From Thelephora terrestris (taxonomy: Eukaryota > Basidiomycota > Agaricomycetes > Thelephorales > Thelephoraceae), in contig WIUZ02000022.1 of the NCBI GenBank assembly GCA_015956445.1, forward strand, positions 1-64,000: a DNA stretch of 64,000 nucleotides, in the 5' to 3' direction. Under the pieces are notes generated by a model. The model was given only the letters and a program-made list of their open reading frames with translations, had not been told where the DNA came from and ran no database searches. A program made the translations under genes and the position numbers. Position 1 is the stretch's first letter, and each line of letters opens with the position of its first letter. Shown piece by piece: positions 29,916 through 40,576 of the stretch.

Positions 29916-32829
29916 CTAGAAATTCAGGCTGTTCTCCCTCATCACAGGGGGGCCAATGTTTCCAGCAATTGGACGCCTATTCAACCCTGGTGTTTGCTCA
30001 GGGCTGAGCCTGGCGCCGTCATTGTTGTAATTATAATCCGAGAACCCGCGCAGCGAATCCTCTGCGAAGTAGAAGCTTCTGCGCCTCTGGCCACCGATGG
30101 AGTCTTGGTCGAAGTTGCGATTGGGTGGCGCCTCTCCAACAAAATAGTCGGTGGGGGGATCGGATAAGCGTCGGTGAGCGAGCTCCCTACGTTTTTGGAC
30201 GGCGCGGTATATCAGGTAGCCGAGCACCATCAGGGTTATACCTCCCAACGCGCTGACCACACCAATGATGGCGTTCTCTCGAGTGCGCGAGTGGTTGGAA
30301 GCCCCACCAGATGAGCCACCAGAACCCCCAGACCCAGGAATTCCGGTCGTAGTCGTTACGGTCGTGATGTCATACGCCGGATTGACGTGGGCTGCCAAGT
30401 CTGAATATGGGGAGGACAAGTCCATGTAGAATCCAGAGGATTTGACTTTGATCTGAGCTGCGAGGGCGTCAACGAGAGGAGTGGGAATGTAGCCCAGCCA
30501 GGTCGTGCCCAGCTGAGAAACATCCGAAGGGCCCTGGTAAGAATTCGGAATATAGACCTGCAGAGCAAACGACTTGACCTGGTCACCTAGGGGGGATGTC
30601 AGATGCTAGAGACGGCCAGAGAGGAAACGCCGCATACTGGTGATGCTCAAGGCCGACTGAATCAATGGCGGGAGCCAGGCAAAGATCTGACCAGGAGAAT
30701 CTGTGTTCTGCACAACCGTAGCCCAATTCAACCCTTGATCGAACAAGATAGCTATCAGGGAAAAGCCACTCAAGTCGACATCTGCGGGGTCGACGCCGCC
30801 GGAGCCCGGAACTATTCGAGCAGGGTACCCAGATGGAAGTGAAACAACGCTGGGAGCAGCGGTAGGCGTCCCAGTGCTCGAAAACGACGTGGGTGTCGGG
30901 ACCTGGTCCGGATCCGTGAGCGTCATACTGTCGAGTTCAGACGTGCTGATGCTTGAAAAGATCAGGGATGACTGGGTCAACCACTCAAATTGGGTATTGC
31001 TTGGTGGAGGCAAAGAGGTGGACGGAGTTGGTGACACAGGGTCGGGAGCTGACGACGAGGAGGGAAGTAGAGTACTGGAAGGGAAGCTAACGGTGTCACT
31101 GTTTCAAAGTCAGCATCGAGAAACCAATTCGCAAGAGTCGCACTTGCCTTGGGAAGGAGATGGAATTATATGGAGGTGAAGAGATAGCACTTGTAGGAAG
31201 CGGCTCCGAGGAAGAAGACCCGGGAAATTCAGAGCTTGAGGGAAGTGTACTCTGAGTCGAAGCACCACTGCTTGCGGTCGAGGGACATCCGATGCCAAGC
31301 AAGGCACACAGGTCGCTGGTCGTAGTGGAAGATGGCGGGGTAGTAGCTGTGTCAGTGCTTGCTGGAGGGGATTGGGTCGAGGCCGGGTCAGTGCTAACGG
31401 GGGTTGAGGAAGAGGAGCAACCAATGCCTAGTAGAGCGCACAAGTCTCCGGTAGAGCTAGGGGACGGGGTATCAGTGGTCGAGGGAGGTTGGCTCGTCTG
31501 AGAAGGAGGCGAGTCCGAGATGGAAGTAGAGGATGAAGGACATCCTATGCCGAGCAAAACACACAAGTCTCCAGTGGTGCTGGGAGATGGGGAATCGGTG
31601 GATGAGGGAGGTTGACTCGTCTGAGAAGGAGGTGGGTTCGAGACGGTGTCGCTGCTCGCTTGCGTCGAGGAAGCGGGACAACCTATTCCGAGCAAAACAC
31701 ACAGGTCGCCGGTCGTAGTGGAAGACGGCGGCGGCGTAGTGGCCGTGTCAGTGCTTGTTGGTGGGGATTGGGTAGAAGCTGGGTCAGTGCTGATGGGAGT
31801 CGAGGAAGAGGGGCAACCGATGCCGAGCAACGCACACAAATCCCCTGTAGTGCTAGGGGCAGGGGTATTCGTGGTCGCAGGTGGTTGGCTCGTTTGGGAA
31901 GAAGGCGTATCACTGCTGACAGGAGTCGAGGACGAAGGACATCCTATGCCAAGCAGAACACACAAGTCTCCAGTGGTTGTCGTGGTGGGAGGTGGGGTGC
32001 TAGTGGTTGCGGGAGGTTGGCTCGTTTGGGTCGAGGCCGGGTCACTGCTGACGGGGGTCGAGGACGAGGGACATCCTATGCCAAGCAGGACACACAAGTC
32101 TCCAGTCGTAGTCGTGGTGGGAGGCGGGGTACTAGTGGTCGTGGGAGGTTGGCTCGTCTGGGAAGAAGGCGAGTCACTGGTAGCCGAGGTCGAGGATGAG
32201 GGACATCCGACACCAAGCAAAGCGCACAGGTCTCCGGTCGCGCTGGGAGGTGTATCGGTGGTTGACGGAGGAGGAGCACTCGTAGAAGGTGAAGGTGATG
32301 CATCCGTCGACGAAGGGGTTGGACTGGACGAGGCAGGACAGAGGATTCCACCGAGGAGACCACAATCCTGGGAAGTTGAACTCGAGGGCGACGGCGCGGG
32401 GTCAGAGGACGTGGGAGATGGTGTGGAGGTCGGTGGAGGGTCGGATGATGAAGGACTTGGACTGGGACTTGGCGGCGTCGACGAGGGTGTATCTGACGAA
32501 GACGGGGGTGGTGATAAGACTGAGCCTGCAGAAAAAGACGTTATGACACATTAGTTATAGTAGATGTAAGTCCGTCGGGGGACTAACCCAGGACATTGCC
32601 CAGATCTGGAGAAGAAATGGACGTCAGAGGGCTGTAACCAATAACAACAGGTTCACTCACTGTCGATGGTATCGACGAGAGAACGACGAGAAAGGTCAGC
32701 GTCTGGTGATACATAAGTGTCATCTAACCTCCTCTTGTGAGCGGCAGACCTCCTGAGGCCGGCGGGGGTAGGTGGGAGGTGGGCCAAGGTTAGGTTGACC
32801 AACAGAAAGAGGGCGAGAAAACGGTTCAT
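29916..32829 (-). CDS. MSB2: Msb2-like signalling mucin
   Basis: Exons 32829-32661, 32605-32588 (an 18-nt microexon), 32525-31148, 31098-30638 and 30586-29916 give 898 residues. In order: a signal peptide (MNRFLALFLLVNLTLA); a Ser/Thr/Pro-rich mucin region with about eight tandem units containing DLCxLLGIGC; a conserved extracellular domain (SLIAILFDQGLNWATVV ... VKSFALQVYIPNSY ... LGTTWLGYIP) typical of Msb2 homologues; one transmembrane helix (IIGVVSALGGITLMVLGYLIY); and a cytoplasmic tail of roughly 110 residues. Msb2 proteins sense surface or osmotic cues at the plasma membrane and act through Cdc42 on MAP-kinase cascades. The third intron (31147-31099) appears to use a GC donor. The exact mucin repeat and cysteine pattern is unusual; the transmembrane and HMH-like parts carry the identification. 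Confidence 0.85.
31270..32380 (-). repeat. Coding tandem repeat in the mucin gene
   Basis: Eight units of roughly 40-48 codons plus one divergent first unit, each with a DLC(V/A)LLG(I/V)GC core followed by Ser/Thr/Pro-rich spacer. Cores lie near 31309, 31438, 31558, 31699, 31837, 31963, 32095 and 32227. High DNA similarity between units suggests copy-number change by recombination. Confidence 0.85.
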
Positions 32830-33085
32830 CGTGGAGTTTTGTTGGCGTTATTTATTTCTTTTAGAAAGCGGCTTCCGGTGAAGCCAACGACACCTGAAGA
32901 GAGCCAGCAGAAATAAAGAAAAACGAAGATAAACGAGCGTGTAGCGTCGGTCTGACGTTGAGAGCGGGTGGAGGGTGATGGAAACGGGCAAGGGAGGAAA
33001 CTTCGCGCGCCCAACGGTCGTCGGCTTCTTCTCGTCGCCGTTGTGGCTCAAGGGGAAATTCTTTATCCGTTTCGTCTCACACATC

Positions 33086-34194
33086 ATGAGCGTCGACACC
33101 GGTGAACCTCTGACCATCCTCAGGATCAAGAGGAAGAGGGGCGAAGAACCAGTTGACGCTCTCGTCCTCTCAGACTCCAAGCGAAGGAAGAAGGGGCTCG
33201 ACGTCTTTCACTTTGTACAGACGGTTGAACTGGAGGATTCTTGGAACGCTAAGGATATTCAGGTATCCTTTCTCATCTCCCCCCGCTGTTCAATCAACTT
33301 AGCGCGATTAGGAGCGAATCACTGCGCTCGCAAAAACAACACCAGCAGAAACCGAGTCGCCATCTCCCTCAACCAAGCCTGGCAAGGATCTGGCCCCTTC
33401 AAAGGCCTATGCCATCGTCGACCCATCTCCGGCTACTGCGAGACGACCGCCGAACGCACCTCCAAAGGTTGTTTCACACAAGGAGCTGCTGAACCGCGCC
33501 CAAGATGTCCAATGCTACGACGCCGTCCCCGTGAGCGAACCCGAAGAGACCCAGGCCGAAGTAGAAAAGTTCATCCCGATGCTAGAGGAGTATCTTAAAC
33601 GTACGCTCGAGGCCGCTTCTCCAATCGCATGCACAATCAATATATGCTGCATGTCCGTTTAGTGTCAGACATCCAGCCAACGACGTCAGGTGCCTCGTCT
33701 GCGAACGACTATGTCTGGGACATTTTCTATCACCGAACTTCAAAGTCGACGGACTGGAACAAAATCTCCCAAAATATTGGGACGCTGTGCGTTTTGTTCT
33801 GCAGTTTGGGTCGCGCTACGATCTGACCTTCCGTTCCCGCAAGTACTGGGCTTCCCGCTTCATTTGGTGACCCGGACGAGTCAGACTCAGATTCCGAGGT
33901 TGAAGACGAGGGCGACGAAGATTCCAACGGTCGGTTCATACTCCCGGTTAATCTACTTCCGCTCATAACTTGGCTGAGCAGCGGAAGATTGGTTCACCAA
34001 CGACTACCCGGACGAGGAAGACGTTGATTCTGAAGAAGGGGCTCCACCAGACACCGGTGAGTTTCGCCATGCCTCTCGCGATCCACCGCATTAACTTCTG
34101 TCCAGACGAGGCATCGGAGGAGAGCGGACCTGATGTCGGGAACGACAACGACTCTGACGAAGAATGGATGACATCTCGCATGTATAGGCGATGA
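33086..34194 (+). CDS. IWR1: RNA polymerase II nuclear import factor Iwr1
   Basis: Six exons, 33086-33262, 33312-33600, 33669-33786, 33844-33929, 33982-34056 and 34106-34194, give 277 residues. The N-terminus has the family signature (EPLTILRIKRKRGEEPVDAL) with a basic nuclear-localisation cluster. The C-terminal part has the conserved DYVWDIFYHR and NIGTL blocks followed by an acidic tail (DPDESDSDSEVEDE, NDYPDEED). Iwr1 binds assembled RNA polymerase II between its two largest subunits and takes it into the nucleus with importin alpha. It is divergent from the mucin gene, with about 260 bp between the start codons. The start is the first ATG in frame with the motif. The intron at 33787 ends in AAG, a weaker acceptor, but it gives the expected protein. 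Confidence 0.9.
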
Positions 34195-36900
34195 TAAACC
34201 CCTACCTCCCACTATGCACCTTTGACTTGAACAAAAGCTACCTACACACGTCAATCCGAGTCTCCATTCTCCTTGACCGTCCGTCATGCGTGCACGCACG
34301 GACCCGGGAAGGCATGTTCCATCACACGTCAACAATACCCTATCACTTAAGCTTTGACCCCGACCCGTTTTTAGACTCGCACTTTTTGCTGGTCCCCAAT
34401 CTACGCCGGTCCGCCATAGTTGTACAGGGAACACTGACCGCCATCCCGCAGCAGTAGGTTCTGTGTTCTCTATATGTATACATTTATGCACATTTTCGAA
34501 TTCACCACATTGACGAATCACTCGCTCGTGTCCATACACGAGGGAACAATATCTGGGGTGGGCGAGAACGCACAACGCAATAGGGGGCCAATTACATACT
34601 GGGCAAAGGTTCCATGCTACGAGGGTAAGCTTCGATTCCTCATAAAAGATGCACGCAGGGAAGCTTGGCCGAGCGGTATGCAAATCTCCCTGTTACGACC
34701 CTCAGATCAGTAGACCTGTTTCTTCCCTGCGAATAACCCTCAGGCGAATAAGAATAAGAATAAGAAGGGAAAACCTATGTAATGATGACCGAGACGCCCA
34801 TAGTACTCAAAAATCAAATTAAAAAAATTTCCATCAGGCTCCCCCCATACAAATTCTTGAAATACTTACCAAAGCACCCACGCGTCATAGGGACTGGGTT
34901 CAGACGAGAAACCCAGATCACGGCAGAGCCCCCACAAGAGGTTTCCAATGCAAAAGGGCAATAATTTCGAGTTTGGCAGGGGGATCCCAAGACTGTCCCC
35001 AAGCACTGAGAGTGGCCCAGGGCCCTCCGGCGAGGCTAGCTGGAGGCTTGGGTTCCAGATCATCCTCGGTAACTGGGCGCAGATGAGAAATAAAAGGAAG
35101 CCTCTTACCCCACGATCAGCGACAGACAAATCAATTGCCAGGGCATGTGACGTACGGCAGACCAAATCGTACCGGTGACGGGGGATCGACCGCGGTCAAC
35201 AAGAGAAATAGGGCCAAGGGTGGGCATTGGGTCTCTCTCTCGTGTCGGGCGGCGATGCAGAGCTGGGGACGTACACTGGTTTGAATCTCCCCTGCAAAGC
35301 GGTTTGCCGGTCCCGAGGAATTTCCACACTGCATAAGAATAATGATGAGAATGATAACGCTCGACTTCTTTTCCCACAGCCAATATATCAGTGCTTCGAC
35401 CCCGGTTCGGGCTACAACGCAAGGGAAGGTCAAAGATATAGAGCCGCACGTTCAAGGTCGATGATGGGGACAGATTAAAGAGGACGTAACCCTCAAGCCG
35501 TAAGGGACGGATTCTGTAGGGTCGATGCTTATCTTCCGAACCAAAGGCGTAAGTTCCTAATTCCAGCAATGAGTGATCTTTGCTGGAATACTAGCGGCGG
35601 ATTTTAACCTGAGTCCCGGTGCCCTAAATGGAGAATAGCTCGAGTGGCGCTTCGCTTGGGACATGTTGGCCCAGGGATGATTTTCGTGAGAAAAGTCGAG
35701 GTCACGACGGACGGCGTCTTGAACACCGGCTTGAGAATCACAAAGACTGTATTGGCACGGTCAGAGCTATCGCCGCAGAATAGCGGTGGCGAACTCAAAT
35801 TCAGGGCAGCGAATACAACCCGTACCGACCTCCCCCATCTAGGGCTCCACATAGAGGCAGACGGACTCGAGAAGTGGCCGGCAGGTGACTGAGAGTGATC
35901 ATACCCATACAATGTGCGATCGCGAGTTGGTATCCCCGAGGTAAGGATCAAGATTTATTCCGCTGAATCTCTAGTGGTCGATAGGGACGGAAGTCACAGG
36001 AAGGGGTTATCGCGCAGGGATGGGAGTTGGGTCGAAGCTTTGTAGTGAGACAGCCGGGGCTGGGTCACTCTTGAAACTGGCGAGTACCGTGAATGTGCAC
36101 CGTTGGTAGAGTCACCTGGTAGCGGTAGCGGTCCTGAAGTCGGCACAGAGAGCTACAGCTGAGACGTGGCGTCAGGCGCGCCACAGCCGAAGGCTTGGAT
36201 CATAGATTCCGTAGCGTTGGGCATAGGGCTCCAATTCCCTGACCATGACCACAAACAGTTGCTCTGACCGGGTTTGTCAGGACATGTTACAGGAATGCAG
36301 GCGTGGTCTTCGTATCAGGAGCTTGAGACAGGGGTCAGCGGTCAGGCGCGATGGAATGATCCAAGGGACTTGGTAGGCTCACGATTCATGCAGTTGATGT
36401 TGCAAAAATGCCAAGGGCAAGCGGGAGTGCAACGAGGCCTGCGGGCACTGTGATTCTAGGTTGAAGCGATGGTGCAGAAGGGGCACCGATTCTGGTGTGG
36501 GAAAAGTGCGCGGATGAGGCGGCCAAACGAAGATCGACGACCGAAACAACCGCCCGGTGTAGCTGATGGTCACATTAATTAGTGAGAAAGGGCAGCTGAC
36601 CCAAAGACAGGCTAGCGTATAGAAAGAGAGGAGACCAATGAGGGGGATCACCGTCTGCGCTACGAGCTCTCGGAGGATGAGACGGATTGGTCAAAGGGTT
36701 TCATTACTATCATCTCCAGGGAGCAGGGGAATAATATGAATCAGGGATTATTGTGTTTCGGTTGTATTGTAAGAAACGTAAGGAATTTTTTAAGGCACTG
36801 GTTGGAAGATGGAATGAGTTGAGGAGGAGAGGGATACCCCTGTGACGACAAAGAGATCGCTTTCCAGAGCAAGCTTCCATGCCACCTATTTAGGCCCAGG
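34195..36900. other. Long intergenic stretch, no convincing gene
   Basis: Nothing recognised on either strand. A 10-bp perfect inverted repeat (CGCAGGGAAG at 34654-34663, CTTCCCTGCG at 34722-34731) brackets a TGGCCGAGCGG word that looks like a tRNA A box, but no B box is present. Short frames around 35100-35950 lack domains. Confidence 0.5.
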
Positions 36901-37712
36901 ATGTCGTACCGATCCGAAGTTTCTATACACCGATCCGACCCGCGCTTCGCCTCACGGCTCCGTCCAAACAATACGCTTGCCGCCTCATTTGCCAGATCGA
37001 TCGATTTTTCTCAATCAGAAGGCACAGTCTCGACCGACGGGTGATGCTCCGACGTCGACTATGCACTAACGACAGTATCAGGAATGAGGGTCACCCGACA
37101 GCCTTTACTACATCCAGCGCTCTCAATGTCTGAGCCAGGTATAACGCCTCTCCAAACGGGGTTTGTACCTACCCTGGAGGCAAGCCTTGAGGACGCCCCC
37201 AGCCCTGGACCATCAATTTCGTACGTTTTACTCACCAGCCACCTGATTAATTGTCAAAAAATACGTTGCGATCTTTGCTCACCCAGGGAGATATTGGATC
37301 GCAGGGTAGATCTGGTGACAGCGACAGGGGTCTGGCCGTGCCTCCTTCCTTCGTGGCGTCGTCGCCTTCGACAGAGTTGGACAGCTTGGACACCCGATTC
37401 GAGGCTCGCTTGAAACCTGCTCGAGAACGATCGACATCACAGCCTGCGACGTCGCAAAGAGTGATGTGGGGACAACCATCACCAGGGCTCTTGCCTAGTC
37501 CCGCTCCTTCGACGCTTCCATGCATTCGAAATTCTCATCAGTCCAGACGTGTTGACGCTGGCGCAGGTGATCTAAAAGACATCTCTCGGTTTTCGAACAA
37601 GGCAAGGCCTTTTAGACGCGCGCATATACGCCACATGAACGGGGCAGCCGCGGTTTGGGAATTTTGGGGGGACAAAGTAACCATGGAAGGTGTTGCGAAC
37701 CCGATATGGTAG
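36901..37712 (+). CDS. Hypothetical protein, uncertain splice model
   Basis: First exon 36901-37040 (MSYRSEVSIHRSDPRF), followed by a convincing 41-nt intron (37041-37081) with a CACTAAC branch site. Further on, a phase-0 junction at about 37221/37287 (GTACGT...CCCAG) leads into a Ser/Pro-rich exon (SPSTELDSLDTRFEARLKP) and a C-terminal block (HMNGAAAVWEFWGDKVTMEG) up to TAG 37710-37712. The second exon boundary is unclear: two acceptor choices keep different frames. The same frame continues protein-like past the TAG to a TGA at 37899-37901, so the gene may be longer or damaged. No family recognised. A rival minus-strand frame at 38047-37538 looks less likely because it lacks splice support. 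Confidence 0.4.
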
Positions 37713-38527
37713 TCCGTAAGCGAGCTTCTCATCAGGCGTTGCTCGCGCGCTAGAGAAGTAGGCGTGGAGTTTGACGGGGTCACCGTCGTTGTCTTACCGG
37801 GGGAAAACAGAAGGGAAAGAGGGAAGAGCGCGGGCTTCACTCGAAGAGCATTACGCCAGAGCGGGGAGCTGAGACCGATTTTCTTGAAGCCGGTGTTTTG
37901 ATAAAATTGGTGGCCCATCTCTGATTGATGAGCACAGTCGTGTTCTGTACATGTAACCCGCTCAGGGTGAGTGGACAAGGGACCTGATCGAGGTACTTGC
38001 TGCTGGTTAGAGTTTGACAATCGTCCGTGGACGTGTCGGTAAGACAACCGAGCCAGCGGCTAAAACGGTCAATCCCATCAAATTCATGTTCGGTTTGCTT
38101 CCGTGTATTCCCCCGTTCATCGGCCTATATATGCATGGGAAAATACCTCGGACTTTATTCAGATTACTATGTATACCTGTACTAGGGGAGAAAAGTCTAT
38201 CGGCCGATAAAGGTAGAGATACAGAGACCTAATGCTTGGGAAAGGGGATATGCACGAGTGAACAAGGACGACGAAAACAAGTGGCAAATGGTTGCAAACG
38301 GAGACGGAACGCAGGCACAACACCACGAAAAGAAGGGGATATATCACCCATCACCTGATGATAGGGGGTACCGCAAGGGTCGGAGAGAGAAAGGCCGAAA
38401 AAAGGAAAGACCAAGAAGAGATATCGTCCAGACTTTACCAGATGTGATGCGCATTCGTTTCAATTTTCTCTGTACACAGAATGCGGGTGGGTATCCAGGG
38501 ATGTGACAGCTGAACGCAATAGCCTGG
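37713..38527. other. Intergenic; first 190 bp may be coding
   Basis: 37713-37901 continues the frame of the preceding gene beyond its TAG. The rest, up to the stop codon of the homeodomain gene, shows nothing recognisable. Confidence 0.4.
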
Positions 38528-40034
38528 TCAGCCAGCATACGCAGCGGTAGCTGTACCCCGCGTGCTCGGCGTTCCCGTTAAATCTGGGTTTCCGTCAGCG
38601 TCGTTGGTATCATTCGCGTAGGTCGAGTAGCTTCTCGTGCTGCTGAGGGAGTACATGTCACCGTTGCTCCCCCGATGATGGCCGTGCCCTCCGTGGCCAT
38701 TCATGTAGTTGTTGCTCGAGAGTCCATAGTTGTTGAGGAGGCCGGATGAAGGGTTGGAGATATCAGAAGAAAGCCTGGGTTGGGACGTCGACGAGTTTTG
38801 GTGGGAGGGGAGCGAGTGTGACATCTGGAGGGCTGCCGCAGGAGTGGGTATCGATTGTAAGGACATGGGGTAGTAGATTTGGAGATCGGTCGCAGAGGCA
38901 GGGACAGAAGCTCGGCGATAGGAAGACGGATGGAGATGCTGTTGGGCGTTTGGGTGATGGCGATGGTGCGGATTAAGAGAGGGATCCGATAAGAGTGGAT
39001 TCGATGCTGATGGGGTCCTGAAGGGACTAGAGGAACCGGCTGCGTTAGCCTGGGCGCGCTGCGCTGGCGCGAGAATCCGACGGCGAGCCTGAGGGGAAAG
39101 GTCAAACAATGGATAGGAAAGCAAAAGGGTGCGAAAACGAGCGTACGTTAATCATCCAATTGGACACCTGGCTCATACTGAGCCCCGTCGCTTGACACAG
39201 TTGTTTTTTCTCGTCTTCGCTGGGGTACGGATGGTCAGAATGACGATGTAACCAATCCTTGAGATAGTCTGTCACGGGTTTCGGCAGTTTTCCCCGTTTT
39301 CCTTTTGGCCGCTCAGCCATGGCAGCAGCAGGGGCAGGAAGCGAAGAGGAGGGATTCAAGGGCGCAGAATGCTTCGTTCCATTAGTGAGCGAGCTGGACT
39401 GAGAGTACTGTGGGAAAGCCCATGGGTCTAGCTGGTCGTCAGATTTCGACGCAGAATGACGTTCGCTCTCCGGGTTGGAATTTGGACGGCTCAGGTGAGG
39501 AGAGGGGGCAGACCATGAGTGGGTAGAGGCCAGATAACCGTTGGCGGGTTGTGGGGCAGGCTGGGAGGGAGAAAGGGACGAGGTGAAATTAAAAGACGAG
39601 GGGAAGGTGGGGTTGGGGGAGGATGAGTTCGAGTAGGAGGTGTAAGGATTGAAAGAAGGGGTAGAAGTATCTACCCTCGGACGAAACTTGTCATCCTGTT
39701 CGGGAGTAGGTGGGAACTGGTAAGAAGTGAGAGGAGGAGAATTATGGTAAGAGGAGCGAACTGGAGCAGCGCCGTTTGTGGGATAAGATTTTGAAAGTCT
39801 AGCGGAGTTGTCAGGATAGAGAGTGGGGAGGGAAGCGCGGCGAGAGTCGTTGAGGTGATGATGATCCCGCAGAGAATGGATTGGCGGGAGTTGCACGCGA
39901 TCGTCGGCGGCAGAAGAATCTAAAGAGACTCTCTGTCTCTTGTTTTGGTCAGGGAGCGGGGGCGGCGAGTCAGGAGAGTAGGGCCGCTTGTTATCCTGTC
40001 TGGAGGAGGAATCAGAGTTTGCGGAGGAGGACAT
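38528..40034 (-). CDS. TALE-class (KN-type) homeodomain transcription factor
   Basis: Two exons, 40034-39147 and 39088-38528, encode 482 residues. The long N-terminus is Ser/Pro-rich and low in complexity. The homeodomain lies at about residues 250-300: PKPVTDYLKDWLHRHSDHPY, where the HSDHPYPS segment carries the three-residue TALE insertion, then the recognition helix VSNWMINARRR, split after WMIN by the 58-nt intron. The usual WF at the start of that motif is WM here. The C-terminus is rich in Ser, His and Asn. Such proteins are nuclear DNA-binding regulators; fungal relatives include Cup9/Tos8 of yeast and homeodomain regulators of mushroom development. I do not assign it to a specific orthologue. 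The ATG at 40034 is chosen because the frame upstream has no other ATG. Confidence 0.85.
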
Positions 40035-40576
40035 GGAGACGGATCGGGGAAACTGGACAGCTGTCGCGAATGACCGGCCGAGGGAAGATCGACCAGGAAG
40101 AGACAGGGGGCAAGAGAGGGAAGCGTCCAAGATATTTGTAGCCTTGCCGCCGGAACTGTTTTTATTTTGCGAAAATAAAATAAAATAATTAGCGGATGTA
40201 TATAATATAAACCGACGGAGGAGGTGGTCTCGGAGCCAAGGTGACAGCTGCCATATTTGACATTTCCGTTCAATTCAAACCAAATTCAAATTCCTCACCT
40301 CAAAGTGTTCGCCGCCTTGGAGCAAAACTGGGAGCAGGAGAGTGAGAGAGAGAGAGAAAGGTGGGCGAGAAAACAAAAAGTCGGTATCTGCCCGAGTTCG
40401 TTCTCTCAGAATTATATAAACCCGCTGTGCTTCCCATCCTCCTCGTCTCGTGGGAAGATGCAGTGTCGATCATCTTCAATTTATCACCAGCCTAGAGATC
40501 CTCGAACCCATACTGTGGGTAAATTCGTGCCACCAATCAGGAAATCTCCGAACAATAAATTTATACCAAATATTCT
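40035..40576. other. Promoter of the homeodomain gene and 3' end of the cdc11 gene
   Basis: No coding potential. AT-rich runs near 40170-40210 (AAAATAAAATAAAATAATT, then TATATAATATAAA) may be the promoter of the minus-strand homeodomain gene. Confidence 0.5.

Noticed and set aside
31270-32380. CRISPR-like regular spacing of repeats
   Set aside because: The repeats are coding, about 125-145 nt apart, in a eukaryotic mucin gene.
31612-32554. Long plus-strand frames opposite the mucin repeats
   Set aside because: They are the complement of a low-complexity tandem repeat. The minus strand gives a signal peptide, a conserved extracellular domain and a transmembrane helix.
35105-35951. Overlapping frames of 80-150 codons on both strands
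   Set aside because: No domain, no splice signals with branch sites, and neither strand is favoured by composition.
37538-38047. Minus-strand frame of 169 codons
   Set aside because: No splice structure or known domain, and it overlaps the better supported plus-strand exons, though neither is certain.
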